A stretch of 64,000 nucleotides of DNA from an uncultured Elioraea sp. (GCA_938010425.1 CALLUO010000027.1:1-64000), one strand, 5' to 3'; shown: positions 7,711 to 19,180, counted from the first letter of the stretch. Numbers and translations are program-made. The notes: generated by a model not told the origin, from the letters alone.

Positions 7711-8717
7711 TCGCGGCCGAGATCGCGCGCCGGGGCCCGATGCGGCTCGATCGCTTCATGGCTCTCGCCAACGCCGCCTACTACGCCACGCGCGACCCGT
7801 TCGGGCGTGCGGGCGACTTCATCACCGCCCCCGAGACCACCCAGGCCTATGGCGAACTGATCGGCGCTTGGATGGTCGAGATCTGGCGAGCGCAAGGCGC
7901 GCCCGCACCCGTGGTTCTCGCCGAGGCGGGGCCGGGGCGGGGGACGCTGATCGCCGATGCGTTGCGGCTGATCGATCGGCTCGCGCCCGACTTCGCCGCC
8001 GCGTCGTCCCTGCACCTGATCGAAACTAGCCCGACGCTGCGCGCTCTGCAGGCGGCCCGGCTCGGTGGCCGGGTCGCCGCTTGGCACGAGAGCCTCGCCT
8101 CTCTGCCCGCGGGGCCCCTTTTCCTCATCGCCAGCGAGTTCCTCGATGCGCTGCCGGTGCGGCAAGTCCGCCGCCGCGGCGAGGCCTGGGTGGAGAGGGC
8201 CGTGGCCTTGGCGGAAGACAGGTTCGTCTGGACCGAAATCCCGGCCGAGGCGCCGCCACGCCGGGCAGGGGAGGTGAACGAGGCGGCGGAGGCTTGGATC
8301 GCTGAAGCCGCCGGCCGCATTGCGCATACCACTGGCGCACTGCTCGTGCTCGACTACGGCCATGGCGGCGGGGCAGAGGACACGCTGCAAGCGGTGCAGG
8401 GCCACCGCCCTGTTGATCCGCTCGCGGCTCCCGGGGAGGCTGACCTTTCCGCCCAGGTCGATTTCGCCGCTCTTGCGGACGCAGCGCGCGCGGCCGGGGC
8501 GGCGGTGTTCGGCCCCATTCCGCAGGGCACCTTCCTGCGCGCGCTTGGCTTGCCGGAGCGGACGGCCATCCTCTGCCGCCACGCGCCACCAGCGACGGCC
8601 CGCCAGCTTCAGGCTGCGGCGCGCCGCCTGATTGACCCGGATGCCATGGGGCTCCTCTTTAAGGCCCTCGCTGTCCTGCCACCGTGGGCTTCGACCCCGC
8701 CGGGCTTTGCGCCATGA
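7674..8717 (+). CDS. class I SAM-dependent methyltransferase, MidA/NDUFAF7 family
   Basis: A 347-residue member of COG1565, relatives of mitochondrial NDUFAF7, which methylates an arginine of a complex I subunit. Visible features are GPMRLDRFMALANAAYYATR near the N-terminus, GDFITAPETTQAYGELIGAW, the SAM-binding motif LAEAGPGRGTLIADALR, and SEFLDALPV. The ATG at 7674 overlaps lgt by 37 bp; an in-frame GTG at 7707 overlaps the lgt stop in GTGA style and fits this operon's pattern, so either may be the start. Its 3' end overlaps pgeF. The bacterial substrate is unproven. Confidence 0.88.
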   Translation: MGDRDQPNARAVIAAEIARRGPMRLDRFMALANAAYYATRDPFGRAGDFITAPETTQAYGELIGAWMVEIWRAQGAPAPVVLAEAGPGRGTLIADALRLIDRLAPDFAAASSLHLIETSPTLRALQAARLGGRVAAWHESLASLPAGPLFLIASEFLDALPVRQVRRRGEAWVERAVALAEDRFVWTEIPAEAPPRRAGEVNEAAEAWIAEAAGRIAHTTGALLVLDYGHGGGAEDTLQAVQGHRPVDPLAAPGEADLSAQVDFAALADAARAAGAAVFGPIPQGTFLRALGLPERTAILCRHAPPATARQLQAAARRLIDPDAMGLLFKALAVLPPWASTPPGFAP

Positions 8718-9463
8718 CTCCACCGTTCTTCACCGCTGGCCTTGCTGTTCCGCACGGCTTCTTTACCCGGCAGGGCGGAGTCTCCACGGGCCCCTTCGCC
8801 TCCCTGAACTGCTCGCTCTCCAGCAAAGACGACCCGGCAGCGGTGGCGGAGAACCGTCGCCGCGCTGCCGCCTCTCTCGGGGTCGATCGCCTGGTCGGCC
8901 TCTTTCAGGTGCATGGAGCGGAGGTGGCGGTGGTCGAAACGCCATGGGCAGACGAGGCGCGGCCCAGAGCGGATGCAGCGGTCACCTGTTTGCGCGGGGT
9001 GGGGCTCGCCATCGTCACGGCGGATTGCGCGCCCGTGCTGTTCGCGGATGCCGAGGCGGGCGTTGTCGGCGCGGCACATGCCGGCTGGCGGGGCGCGATT
9101 GCTGGCGTGCTCGAGGCGACGGTGGCGGCGATGGAAGGCCTTGGCGCGCGGCGAGAGCGGATGGTGGTCGCCATCGGCCCCTGCATTCGTCAACCGTCCT
9201 ACGACGTGGGAGAGGAGGTGATCGCTGCCCTCGGGCAGCCAGGAGCCCCGTTCCTTGCGCCTTCGTCCCTGTCCGACCGAAGGCGGTTCGATCTGCCGGG
9301 CTATTGTGCGGCGCGTCTCGTGGCTGCGGGGGTGGCGCGGGTGTTCGACCTCGGCCTCGATACTTATTCAGACGAGGCCCGGTTCTTCAGTCACCGCCGC
9401 GCCACACACGCGGGCGGAGGTGAAATCGGTCACCAGCTTTCGGCGATCGCGCTGCCGGACTAA
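8714..9463 (+). CDS. pgeF: peptidoglycan editing factor PgeF (YfiH/laccase-domain protein)
   Basis: A 249-residue multicopper polyphenol oxidase-like protein (DUF152). In Escherichia coli PgeF removes wrongly incorporated L-serine from peptidoglycan precursors; older annotations call it laccase. Motifs seen are GFFTRQGGVSTGPF, the His of FQVHGAEV, the Cys of VTADCAPVLFAD and the His of GAAHAGWRGA, which form the metal site. It ends with SHRRATHAGGGEIGHQLS. The ATG at 8714 overlaps the methyltransferase stop (ATGA). The length is normal. Confidence 0.92.
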   Translation: MTPPFFTAGLAVPHGFFTRQGGVSTGPFASLNCSLSSKDDPAAVAENRRRAAASLGVDRLVGLFQVHGAEVAVVETPWADEARPRADAAVTCLRGVGLAIVTADCAPVLFADAEAGVVGAAHAGWRGAIAGVLEATVAAMEGLGARRERMVVAIGPCIRQPSYDVGEEVIAALGQPGAPFLAPSSLSDRRRFDLPGYCAARLVAAGVARVFDLGLDTYSDEARFFSHRRATHAGGGEIGHQLSAIALPD

Positions 9464-9565
9464 GCGGGTAGGGGGGTAGCCGCGCCCGACACCGCTCCCA
9501 CAGTGAGGCGAGCGAGGCGGCGGCAGGTCAGGCTCCTGCGCCGATCGACATAAGTGTGCTACACG

Positions 9566-9640
9566 GTGGCTGTGCCGTATTTGGTCTGGTTCTTCATTCT
9601 GTTGCTCCTCACCCTGCTCGCGACCTGCATGTTCGGCTGA
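9566..9640 (+). CDS. possible tiny membrane protein
   Basis: A 24-codon frame starting at a GTG and running to a TGA that overlaps the ATG of the next gene (TGATG). It would encode a single hydrophobic helix, VPYLVWFFILLLLTLLATC. The overlap style matches real gene junctions nearby, and a pure membrane helix is unlikely in random GC-rich sequence. There is no strong ribosome site, and I know no named family. Low confidence. Confidence 0.3.
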   Translation: MAVPYLVWFFILLLLTLLATCMFG

Positions 9641-10500
9641 TGCGTGCCCTTGCCCTGCTGTTGCTGGTCGCCACCGCGGCATGCGGGCGGCTGCCGATGC
9701 CGTTCGAACGGACGCCGGAAGGCGGGGCCCCGACGGAACTGACGCGCAGCCCGCCTGCGCGAATCGTCGTTCCACCCTCCACCAGCTTGGGGCTCACCGA
9801 AGGGTCCGCCCGACGCTTCGCCGTCCTTCTGGCCGAAGCGTTACAGGAGCGCGAAGTGCCGGCGACGGCGGCCAGCATTGCTCAACCGCACTATCGTCTG
9901 CTTGCTTCCGCAGAGCGCTCTGCCGGAATGGTGCGCCTCACCTACACTTTGGTGGATGCCGATGGGGCCAGTTTGGGCGCAACAGGCGGTCTGCGGCCGC
10001 TGCCCGCAGCCTCTTGGGCCGGCGGGGAGGAGTGGGTGCTGCGGCAGGCAGCGGCTGAAGCGGCCGTGTCGGTGGCCGACTTGCTCGCTAGGGTTGACGC
10101 CTCGAGGCGTGTGGCCGGACAGACACACGGGGAACCCCTTCCTCCCACCCTTCGCTTCGGCGGCGTGCGCGGGGCACCGGGCGACGGCAACATCTCGCTT
10201 GCTCGCGCGATCCGCGCTGCACTGGCCCGCGCAGGTGTGGTGGTGCAGGAGGGTGCGCAGGCCGAGTTCGACCTCGAGGGGCGTGTCTTTGTTACTGACC
10301 TGCCCCGGCGGCAGCAGAGGGTGGAGATTATCTGGACCCTCACCCGGGCGGACGGAACAGAAATCGGCACGGTCAGCCAGCTGAACGAGGTTCCGGTCGG
10401 AACTCTCGAGGGGCTGTGGGCTGATATCGCGGCGGTGGTGGCAGACCAGGCGGCTGGCGGCGTGGCAGAGGTGATTCGCCGCGCCCGCGCCGGTGGCTGA
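9640..10500 (+). CDS. putative lipoprotein of unknown function
   Basis: A 286-residue exported protein. The ATG at 9640 gives a clean lipoprotein signal peptide, MRALALLLLVATAAC, with lipidated Cys15; an upstream extension would hide it. The mature part has two similar alpha/beta halves (about 45-150 and 165-280), with strands such as YRLLASAERSAGMVRLTYTL and FDLEGRVFVTDLPRRQQRVE. This hints at an outer-membrane-associated or penicillin-binding-protein-activator-like fold, but I do not recognise a family. It lies between pgeF and prs. Confidence 0.7.
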   Translation: MRALALLLLVATAACGRLPMPFERTPEGGAPTELTRSPPARIVVPPSTSLGLTEGSARRFAVLLAEALQEREVPATAASIAQPHYRLLASAERSAGMVRLTYTLVDADGASLGATGGLRPLPAASWAGGEEWVLRQAAAEAAVSVADLLARVDASRRVAGQTHGEPLPPTLRFGGVRGAPGDGNISLARAIRAALARAGVVVQEGAQAEFDLEGRVFVTDLPRRQQRVEIIWTLTRADGTEIGTVSQLNEVPVGTLEGLWADIAAVVADQAAGGVAEVIRRARAGG

Positions 10501-10596
10501 GCCCTGCCGTGCGGCGGGCCCGGCTTTACGCGCCAAGCCCCCATTGCTAACCCCTCGCCCGCCCTTCCTTCAGCCCACGCCGCGACGGAGCGCGCG

Positions 10597-11529
10597 ATGA
10601 AGATCGTCGCCTGCAACTCCAACCGCCCCCTCGCCGAGGCGGTGGCCACGGCGCTCAATCTGCCTCTGACCAAGGCCTCGGTGCGCCGCTTCGCCGACAT
10701 GGAGATTTTCGTCGAGATCCACGAGAACGTCCGTGGCGAGGACGTGTTCGTCGTTCAATCCACCTCTTACCCGGCGAACGACAATCTGATGGAGCTTTTG
10801 ATCACCATGGATGCGCTGCGCCGAGGGTCGGCACGCCGCATCACCGCGGTGATCCCCTACTACGGATACGCGCGCCAGGACCGCAAATCAGGCCCCCGCA
10901 CGCCGATCAGCGCCAAACTCGTCGCCAATCTGATCACCGAGGCCGGGGCCGACCGTGTGCTCACCCTCGACCTGCACGCGGGCCAGATCCAGGGCTTTTT
11001 CGACATCCCTGTCGACAACCTGTTCGCCGCGCCGATGTTCGCCGCCGATATTCGCCAGCGGTACGAGGGCCGCGACATCATGGTGGTCAGCCCCGATGTG
11101 GGAGGCGTGGTGCGCGCGCGCCAGATCGCTACCCGGCTCAACTGCGACCTTGCCATCATCGACAAGCGTCGCGAGCGCGCCGGTGTGTCTGAGGTGATGA
11201 ACGTGATCGGCGACGTCTCTGGCCGGCACTGCATTCTGATCGACGACATTGTCGATTCCGCTGGCACATTGTGCAACGCGGCAGAAGCGCTGATGCGCGC
11301 GGGCGCGACCACGGTGTCGGCCTATGTCACGCATGGCGTGTTTTCGGGGGGGGCGGTGGCGCGCGTGGCCTCATCCCCAATCGAGATGATGACGACGACG
11401 GACTCGATCCTCGCCACTGAGGCGGTGCGGGTCTGCCACAACATCCGCCAGATCACGGTCGCCCCTCTGCTGGCCGAGGCGATCCGCCGCATCAGCGAGG
11501 AGAGTTCGGTCTCCTCGCTGTTCTGGTAA
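10597..11529 (+). CDS. prs: ribose-phosphate pyrophosphokinase
   Basis: A 310-residue enzyme that makes PRPP from ribose 5-phosphate and ATP for nucleotide, histidine and tryptophan synthesis. The N-terminal domain begins [17 protein letters not shown], with [14 protein letters not shown] and the ATP-loop region [17 protein letters not shown]. The catalytic flexible loop [14 protein letters not shown] and the PRPP-binding loop [18 protein letters not shown] are intact. It starts at an ATG with CGGAG upstream. The length is typical of class I enzymes. Confidence 0.96.
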   Translation: MKIVACNSNRPLAEAVATALNLPLTKASVRRFADMEIFVEIHENVRGEDVFVVQSTSYPANDNLMELLITMDALRRGSARRITAVIPYYGYARQDRKSGPRTPISAKLVANLITEAGADRVLTLDLHAGQIQGFFDIPVDNLFAAPMFAADIRQRYEGRDIMVVSPDVGGVVRARQIATRLNCDLAIIDKRRERAGVSEVMNVIGDVSGRHCILIDDIVDSAGTLCNAAEALMRAGATTVSAYVTHGVFSGGAVARVASSPIEMMTTTDSILATEAVRVCHNIRQITVAPLLAEAIRRISEESSVSSLFW

Positions 11530-11548
11530 GGGGCGCGGGCACCTGGCC

Positions 11549-12127
11549 GTGGCGCTAAAACGCACACGCTTCATTTTCCTCCGCCACGGGGAGACGGAGT
11601 GGAACGCACGCGGAGTGAGCCAGGGCAATGTGGATGTGCCGCTGAACGCGCGCGGTTGGGCTCAGGCGCGCGCCGCCGCCGCGGCCCTGCGCGGGTGGGG
11701 CATCGCCACCATCGTGCACTCGCCCCTGTCGCGTGCCCGCGACACGGCTTCGGTGATCGCCCAGGCCCTTGATCTGCCCTTGCACGAGGATCCTGACCTG
11801 CGCGAGGCGGCGTTCGGCGTGCAAGAAGGTCAGCCGAACGGGGAGTGGTTCGGGCACTGGGTCAGAGGGGCATTTACCCCGGTGGGTGGGGAAAGCTTCG
11901 CCGTCCTTTCGGCCCGCGCGCTGGCTGCGATGAACCGCGCTTTGGCCCGCGACCCGCTTGTCCTCGTCGTTGGCCACGGTGCCTTCTTCCGTGCCGTGCG
12001 CGCCGCGATGGGGCTGACGGTCGACGTGAAAACCCCGAATGCCGAACCGCTTCTGCTCGAACCTCCCGAGGAGGGCGAGCAAGCCTGGCGGCTGACGCCG
12101 CTTGCGGTGCCGGCCCTCGAAGTGTAG
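11549..12127 (+). CDS. histidine phosphatase family protein
   Basis: A 192-residue enzyme of the phosphoglycerate mutase/histidine phosphatase superfamily. The catalytic motif FLRHGETEWN is near the N-terminus, SPLSRARDTA carries the second phosphate-binding Arg, and the second catalytic His lies in VVGHGAFFRAV. The substrate cannot be deduced; relatives act on phosphosugars or alpha-ribazole phosphate. It opens with GTG at 11549, 19 bp after prs, and is likely co-transcribed with prs and rplY. Confidence 0.88.
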   Translation: MALKRTRFIFLRHGETEWNARGVSQGNVDVPLNARGWAQARAAAAALRGWGIATIVHSPLSRARDTASVIAQALDLPLHEDPDLREAAFGVQEGQPNGEWFGHWVRGAFTPVGGESFAVLSARALAAMNRALARDPLVLVVGHGAFFRAVRAAMGLTVDVKTPNAEPLLLEPPEEGEQAWRLTPLAVPALEV

Positions 12128-12193
12128 AGGCTTTGACGGCGCGGGCACCCCTGGAGGCCCGCGTTTTGTGTTGACAGGAAAACGGAGTGGGCG

Positions 12194-12892
12194 ATGGTCG
12201 AGATCGTCACGATCGAGGCTGTGTTGCGCGAGCGGGCCGGCAAGGGGGCGGCACGCGCGACCCGGCGGGAAGGTCGAATTCCGGGCGTGATCTACGGCGG
12301 TAAGCGGGAGCCGAGACTGATTGCGGTCGAACCGCGCGCCATCTTGCGCGAGATTAACCGCCACGGCTGGCGATCGCGCCTGTATGAGGTAAAGATCGGC
12401 GCGGAAAGCGAGCGCGCTTTGCTGCGCGACGTGCAGCTCCACCCCGTTACCGACCGTCCCGAGCATGTCGATTTCCAGCGCCTTGCCGCCGGCCAGGAAG
12501 TTCGCTTCGCGGTGGAGGTGGTGTTCCTAAACGAGGGGAACTGCCCTGGCCTGAAAGCGGGCGGCGTGCTGAACGTCGTCCGTCACGAGGTTGAGGTCTA
12601 CTGCACCCCCGAGAATGTGCCTGACCGGTTTGAAGTCGATCTCTCGGGCCTCTCGATTGGCGACACCATCCACTGGAGCGCGATCAAGGCACCGCCTGGT
12701 GTACGGCCAGTGATTGCGGACCGCGACTTCACCATCGCCACCGTGGCACCGCCCACCGTGGGGGCGGAGGCTGCGCCGGCCGCCGCTGAGGCCGCGCCGG
12801 CCGCGCCGGCCAAGGGTGGCGCGCCCGCCAAAGGCGCGCAGCCTACAGCCGGCAAGGCCGCCGCTCCGGCCAAGGCACCCGCCAAGAAGTGA
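12194..12892 (+). CDS. rplY: 50S ribosomal protein L25/general stress protein Ctc
   Basis: A 232-residue, CTC-type long L25 that binds 5S rRNA. The L25 domain (about 1-95) has the family motif GKGAARATRREGRIPGVIYG. A beta domain (about 100-190) follows, ending ITWSA-like IHWSAIKAPPGVRPVI. The last 40 residues are a low-complexity Ala/Pro/Lys/Gly tail, common in alphaproteobacterial members. The ATG at 12194 follows ACGGAGTGGG. The stop overlaps the GTG start of pth, the usual rplY-pth-ychF order. Confidence 0.95.
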   Translation: MVEIVTIEAVLRERAGKGAARATRREGRIPGVIYGGKREPRLIAVEPRAILREINRHGWRSRLYEVKIGAESERALLRDVQLHPVTDRPEHVDFQRLAAGQEVRFAVEVVFLNEGNCPGLKAGGVLNVVRHEVEVYCTPENVPDRFEVDLSGLSIGDTIHWSAIKAPPGVRPVIADRDFTIATVAPPTVGAEAAPAAAEAAPAAPAKGGAPAKGAQPTAGKAAAPAKAPAKK

Positions 12893-13491
12893 CGGCGCCT
12901 GCGCTCTGGGTCGGGCTCGGCAACCCCGGCCCGGAGCATGCGCGCAACCGCCACAATATCGGCTTTATGGCGGTCGAGCGCATCGCTGCCCGCCACGGTT
13001 TCGCACCGTGGCGCTCCCGCTTCCGCGGACTCTTTACAGAAGGCACGATTGCGGGGCAGAGAGTCCTCGCCCTTGAGCCGCAAACCTACATGAACGCCTC
13101 TGGCGAGAGCGTGCGCGAGGCTTTGGCCTTCTTTAAGCTCCCGCTCGAGCGCGTAGTCGTTTTCCACGACGAGCTCGACCTTGACCCAGGCCGGGTGCGG
13201 GTGAAGAAGGGCGGCGGCAATGCTGGCCACAACGGGCTTCGCTCCATCACCCAACTCTGCGGCGGCCCTGAGTTTTGGCGTGTGCGCCTCGGCATTGGCC
13301 ATCCGGGGCAAAAGGAGCGCGTGGTCGGCCACGTGCTCGGTAATTTCCACCTCTCTGATTTGGCGTGGCTCGAGCCGCTGCTCGATCGCCTCGCCGAGGC
13401 CGCCCCGCTGCTCGCCGAAGGCCGCCTTGAGCCCTTCCTCAATGCTGTGAACAGGGTGGCCGAGCGGCCTGCGCGCATGCCCTCGGCCTGA
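12889..13491 (+). CDS. pth: peptidyl-tRNA hydrolase
   Basis: A 200-residue cytoplasmic enzyme that releases tRNA from peptidyl-tRNA dropped from ribosomes. The conserved N-terminus WVGLGNPGPEHARNRHNIGF holds catalytic His22; KPQTYMN-like LEPQTYMNASGESV, FHDELDLDPGRV and GGGNAGHNGLRSI follow, all Pth signatures. The start is a GTG overlapping the rplY stop (GTGA). It is followed 40 bp later by ychF, a common cluster. Confidence 0.95.
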   Translation: MTAPALWVGLGNPGPEHARNRHNIGFMAVERIAARHGFAPWRSRFRGLFTEGTIAGQRVLALEPQTYMNASGESVREALAFFKLPLERVVVFHDELDLDPGRVRVKKGGGNAGHNGLRSITQLCGGPEFWRVRLGIGHPGQKERVVGHVLGNFHLSDLAWLEPLLDRLAEAAPLLAEGRLEPFLNAVNRVAERPARMPSA

Positions 13492-13531
13492 CCCACGCTT
13501 GAGCCTTCTCTATCCCTGCGGAGACCACGCG

Positions 13532-14626
13532 ATGGGCTTCAATTGCGGCATCGTCGGCCTGCCCAATGTCGGCAAATCGACCCTGTTCAACGCGCTGACC
13601 GAAACGGCGGCCGCACAGGCGGCGAACTACCCGTTCTGCACCATCGAACCGAATGTGGGCCGGGTGGCGGTGCCTGACCCGCGGCTCGATACGCTCGCCC
13701 GCCTCGCGAAGTCGGCCAAGATGGTGCCGACCAGCCTCGAATTTGTCGATATCGCAGGCCTTGTGCGCGGCGCCTCAAAGGGGGAGGGGTTGGGCAATCA
13801 GTTCCTCGCCAATATCCGCGAGGTGGATGCGATCGTCCACGTTCTGCGCTGTTTCGAGGGCACGGACGTAACCCATGTCGAAGGTTCGGTTGACCCGCTG
13901 CGCGATGCCGAGACGGTGGAGACCGAACTGATGCTGGCCGACCTCGAAAGCTTAGAGAAACGTGTGCCAGCGCTGCAGAAGCAGGCGCGCCGGGGTGATC
14001 GCGACGCAGCCGCCCAGCTCGCGCTGATCGAGCCGATGATGGCTGCGCTCGCGCGCGGCCAGCCGGCCCGGGTTGCCATTCCGCCGGGTGAAGAAAGGCG
14101 GGCGCAGGCGCTGAACCTGCTGACCACAAAACCGGTTCTCTACGTGGCCAATGTGGACGAATCCTCGGCCGCTACGGGCAACGCCTGGAGCGGGAAGGTG
14201 GCGGAGATGGCGCGGCAGAAGGGGGCGGCCTCGGTCGTCGTCTCGGCCGCGATCGAGGCCGAGATCGCGCAGCTGCCGGCGGAGGAGAAACGCGCCTTCC
14301 TCGACAGCCTCGGTCTCGCCGACTCCGGGCTCGATCGCGTCATCCGCGCGGGCTACGGGCTTTTGGGGCTGATCACCTTTTTCACCGCGGGGCCAAAAGA
14401 GACGCGGGCTTGGACGATCGTGCGCGGCACGAGGGCGCCGCAGGCGGCCGGTGTGATCCATGGCGACTTTGAGCGGGGCTTCATCGCTGCCGAAACAATC
14501 TCCTACAGCGATTATGTCGCCTGCGGCGGCGAGGCAGGCGCGCGCGAGGCAGGCAAGCTACGCATCGAGGGACGAGAGTATGTGGTGCAAGACGGCGATG
14601 TGATGCTGTTTCGCTTCAACGTGTGA
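13532..14626 (+). CDS. ychF: redox-regulated ATPase YchF
   Basis: A 364-residue Obg-related P-loop protein. The G1 loop [14 protein letters not shown] and switch region [20 protein letters not shown] are present. The fourth motif reads NVDE rather than NKxD, which gives YchF its preference for ATP over GTP. A C-terminal TGS domain ends [17 protein letters not shown] chose the ATG at 13532, preceded by GCGGAGACC, because it yields the standard [17 protein letters not shown] start. The protein associates with ribosomes and with catalase in other bacteria. Confidence 0.95.
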   Translation: MGFNCGIVGLPNVGKSTLFNALTETAAAQAANYPFCTIEPNVGRVAVPDPRLDTLARLAKSAKMVPTSLEFVDIAGLVRGASKGEGLGNQFLANIREVDAIVHVLRCFEGTDVTHVEGSVDPLRDAETVETELMLADLESLEKRVPALQKQARRGDRDAAAQLALIEPMMAALARGQPARVAIPPGEERRAQALNLLTTKPVLYVANVDESSAATGNAWSGKVAEMARQKGAASVVVSAAIEAEIAQLPAEEKRAFLDSLGLADSGLDRVIRAGYGLLGLITFFTAGPKETRAWTIVRGTRAPQAAGVIHGDFERGFIAAETISYSDYVACGGEAGAREAGKLRIEGREYVVQDGDVMLFRFNV

Positions 14627-14650
14627 AGGGGGGGCGACCGCGTTGCCTGG

Positions 14651-14688
14651 TGCCTCAGTTCCCTCACGCCTGCGTGAGAAATGAGGCA
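14651..14688. terminator. two-tier hairpin downstream of ychF
   Basis: Nested inverted repeats: outer arms TGCCTCA (14651-14657) and TGAGGCA (14682-14688), inner arms CTCACGC (14663-14669) and GCGTGAG (14672-14678). It begins 24 bp after the ychF stop. There is no T-run after it, so it is either a factor-dependent end signal, an mRNA-stabilising hairpin or a regulatory structure. Confidence 0.5.
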
Positions 14689-14700
14689 GGGGCCACCTGC

Positions 14701-14744
14701 CACCCCTGCGCGCAGCAAGGCACACCCCTGCGCGCAGCAAGGCA
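14701..14744. repeat. perfect 22-bp tandem duplication upstream of fusA
   Basis: Two adjacent identical 22-base units, 14701-14722 and 14723-14744. Each unit contains the 10-base perfect palindrome CTGCGCGCAG. The pair lies directly after the two-tier hairpin and about 160 bp upstream of the EF-G start. No open reading frame explains it. Confidence 0.95.
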
Positions 14745-14902
14745 AGAGAGGGCGGTGCTTGCTTTTTCTGCTGCCCCGCGTCATCTAGCGCGCGTTCCAA
14801 GAGTGCGGCGCGATCGCGGCGGTGCCTGAGCCACCGCGTCAGCTCGCGCCCGCCCTACACTTATGCCCCTTGACTGATCGGGGCGAGACCAAGGAGGCCG
14901 CC

Positions 14903-16981
<2,079 letters not shown>

Positions 16982-17113
16982 CAGCCGGCGCCCTGTCGGG
17001 ATCGCTGAAGGGCGGCGAAGGCGTAGTTTCTGCGCACGCGTTGGCTGGCGGCGCGGTCGGTCTTGCCTCGGCGCCGCGGCCAGCTCACCCTTGTCACGCT
17101 GACGGGGGAAATG

Positions 17114-19180
17114 ATGGTCGAGGACGCGCTGGTCCATGACGTGCGGCACGACGAGGTGGCTGTGCTTCGCCTCGCCAACCCGCCGGTCAACACGCTAAAG
17201 CATGCTCTGCGGGCTCAACTGTTTGCGGCGATTGAGCGGGCGGAGAGAGAGGGTGCGAAGGCGCTTGTTCTGATCGGCACAGGGCGAATGTTCTCCGCCG
17301 GCGCCGAGATGACAGAGTTCGGCAAGCCACCGCTCTCGCCGACTTTGACCGAAGTGATCGATCGACTCGATGCGTTTGCAGGACTGACGGTGGCTGCGAT
17401 TCACGGCCATGCCCTCGGCGGCGGCCTTGAGCTCGCGCTTGGTTGTCGCGCGCGCGTTGCCTCGCCCGGTGCGATGGTGGGTCTGCCTGAGGTGAAGCGC
17501 GGGATTCTGCCGGGCGCAGGTGGCACGCAGCGTCTCCCGCGTCTGATCGGAGCCGAACCAGCGCTGGCGTTGATCTCCACAGGCGATGCGGTGTCGGCGG
17601 AACGGGCGCTTGCGCTCGGCATCATCGACCGGCTGATCGAAGGTGATCTCGAGGCGGGCGCTGTCGCCTTCGCGCGCGAGATGTTGGCCGCCGGCCGGGA
17701 TGTGCCGCGTGTCCGCGATCGCCGTGCCGCTGGCGAACTTGCAAGTTACGACCGGGCGGCGGAGGCGGTGGTGCGTCGCACGCGCGGCATGGAGGCGCCG
17801 CCAGCGACGGCGGAAGCAATCCGCGCCGCCCTGACCGTTCCCTTTGAGGAAGGAATGCGCACAGAGCGCGCTCTGTTCGAACGCCTGGTTGCGGGAGAGC
17901 AGAGCCGCGCCCTGCGCCACGTCTTCTTCGCCGAACGCGAGGCGCTGAAGGTCTCGGGTGTCACGGGTGTCGAACCAGCGCCGGTCGAGAAGGTGGGGGT
18001 TATCGGGGCTGGAACGATGGGCAGCGGCATCGCGATGGCTTTCGCTGCAGCGGGGTTTGCCGTTGTCCTTGTCGAACGGGCTGCCGATGCGCTCGCTCGC
18101 GGGCTTGGCCGGATCGAGCAGACCTGGCGGCGCAGCGTGGAGGGCGGCAAGCTTACGGAAGTGGAGATGAGCGATCGCCTCGGGCGCATTCGCGGTAGTA
18201 CCGACCTTGCCGATCTGCGCGACGCCGATCTCGTCGTCGAGGCCGTGTTCGAGGATATGAGCGTCAAGCAGGCCGTCTTCCGCGACCTCGATCGCATCGC
18301 ACGGCCTGGCGCGATACTGGCCACCAACACCTCCTATCTCGACATCGATGCGATTGCAGCGGCAACGTCTCGCCAGGGCGATGTCCTTGGCCTGCACTTC
18401 TTCAACCCTGCGCATGTGATGCGCCTGGTCGAGATCGTGCGCGGCAAAGCCACGGCGCCAGTAACACTTGCCACCGCGCTTGCGGTATCGAAACGGATCA
18501 GCAAGGTGCCCGTTGTCGTCGGCAATGGGTTTGGCTTCGTTGGCAACCGCATTGCTTTCGCCCGCTCTCGGCAGGGGGAGCTGATGCTGCAGGAGGGCGC
18601 GTTGCCGTGGGAAATCGACCGCGTGATGACGGGCTTCGGTCTCGCCATGGGCCCTTTCGCGGTCGCCGATCTCGCCGGGCTCGACATCGCCGCCTCTGCC
18701 CGGCGCGCTTTCGGCATTTCCTTTCCCATTGCGGATGCGATGGTCGCTGCCGGCAGGCTCGGCCAGAAGACTAGGGCAGGCTGGTATCGCTACGAAGCGG
18801 ATGGCCGGACCGGCGAGCCCGATGCAGAGACGGAACGGATCATCCGCGAGACGGCCGCCCGGCTCGGCAGGACGCCGCGTGCGCATACGCCTGAGGAGAT
18901 ACTCGATCGGATGCTCCTCGCCATGGTGAACGAGGGCGCGCGTGTGCTCGAAGAAGGGATTGCGGCCCGGGCTTCCGACATCGATGTCGTCTTTGTGCAC
19001 GGTTTCGGCTGGCCCGCCTGGCGTGGTGGGCCGATGTGGTATGCGGAGAATCGCGGCCTTCCTGCGGTGCGCGACCGGCTTGCCGAACTCGCCGCTATCA
19101 CTGGCGACGAAACGCTTCGCCCTGCCCCATTGCTGGAACGCCTGGCTCAGTCCGGCGAAGGCTTTGCACGCGCAGCGTAA
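17114..19180 (+). CDS. bifunctional enoyl-CoA hydratase/3-hydroxyacyl-CoA dehydrogenase (FadB/FadJ-type)
   Basis: A fused beta-oxidation enzyme of about 688 residues. The N-terminal crotonase domain has AGAEMTEFG, HGHALGGGLELALGCR and the acidic loop LPEVKRGILPGAGGTQRLPR. After a linker, the NAD-binding domain starts KVGVIGAGTMGSGIAMAFAA; LGLHFFNPAHVMRLVEIVRG holds the catalytic His. Two C-terminal helical domains end with FVHGFGWPAWRGGPMWYA. It hydrates trans-2-enoyl-CoA and oxidises 3-hydroxyacyl-CoA. Two adjacent ATGs (17111 and 17114) follow GGGGGA. No thiolase gene is adjacent. Confidence 0.92.
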   Translation: MVEDALVHDVRHDEVAVLRLANPPVNTLKHALRAQLFAAIERAEREGAKALVLIGTGRMFSAGAEMTEFGKPPLSPTLTEVIDRLDAFAGLTVAAIHGHALGGGLELALGCRARVASPGAMVGLPEVKRGILPGAGGTQRLPRLIGAEPALALISTGDAVSAERALALGIIDRLIEGDLEAGAVAFAREMLAAGRDVPRVRDRRAAGELASYDRAAEAVVRRTRGMEAPPATAEAIRAALTVPFEEGMRTERALFERLVAGEQSRALRHVFFAEREALKVSGVTGVEPAPVEKVGVIGAGTMGSGIAMAFAAAGFAVVLVERAADALARGLGRIEQTWRRSVEGGKLTEVEMSDRLGRIRGSTDLADLRDADLVVEAVFEDMSVKQAVFRDLDRIARPGAILATNTSYLDIDAIAAATSRQGDVLGLHFFNPAHVMRLVEIVRGKATAPVTLATALAVSKRISKVPVVVGNGFGFVGNRIAFARSRQGELMLQEGALPWEIDRVMTGFGLAMGPFAVADLAGLDIAASARRAFGISFPIADAMVAAGRLGQKTRAGWYRYEADGRTGEPDAETERIIRETAARLGRTPRAHTPEEILDRMLLAMVNEGARVLEEGIAARASDIDVVFVHGFGWPAWRGGPMWYAENRGLPAVRDRLAELAAITGDETLRPAPLLERLAQSGEGFARAA

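Noticed and set aside
12775-12889. Repetitive stretch at the end of rplY as a separate repeat element
   Set aside because: It is simply the coding sequence of the Ala/Pro/Lys-rich tail usual for long L25 proteins.
14872-14877. TTGACT just before fusA as a -35 box
   Set aside because: It is only about 26 bases from the GTG start and overlaps the space needed for the ribosome site, leaving no room for a -10 box and leader.
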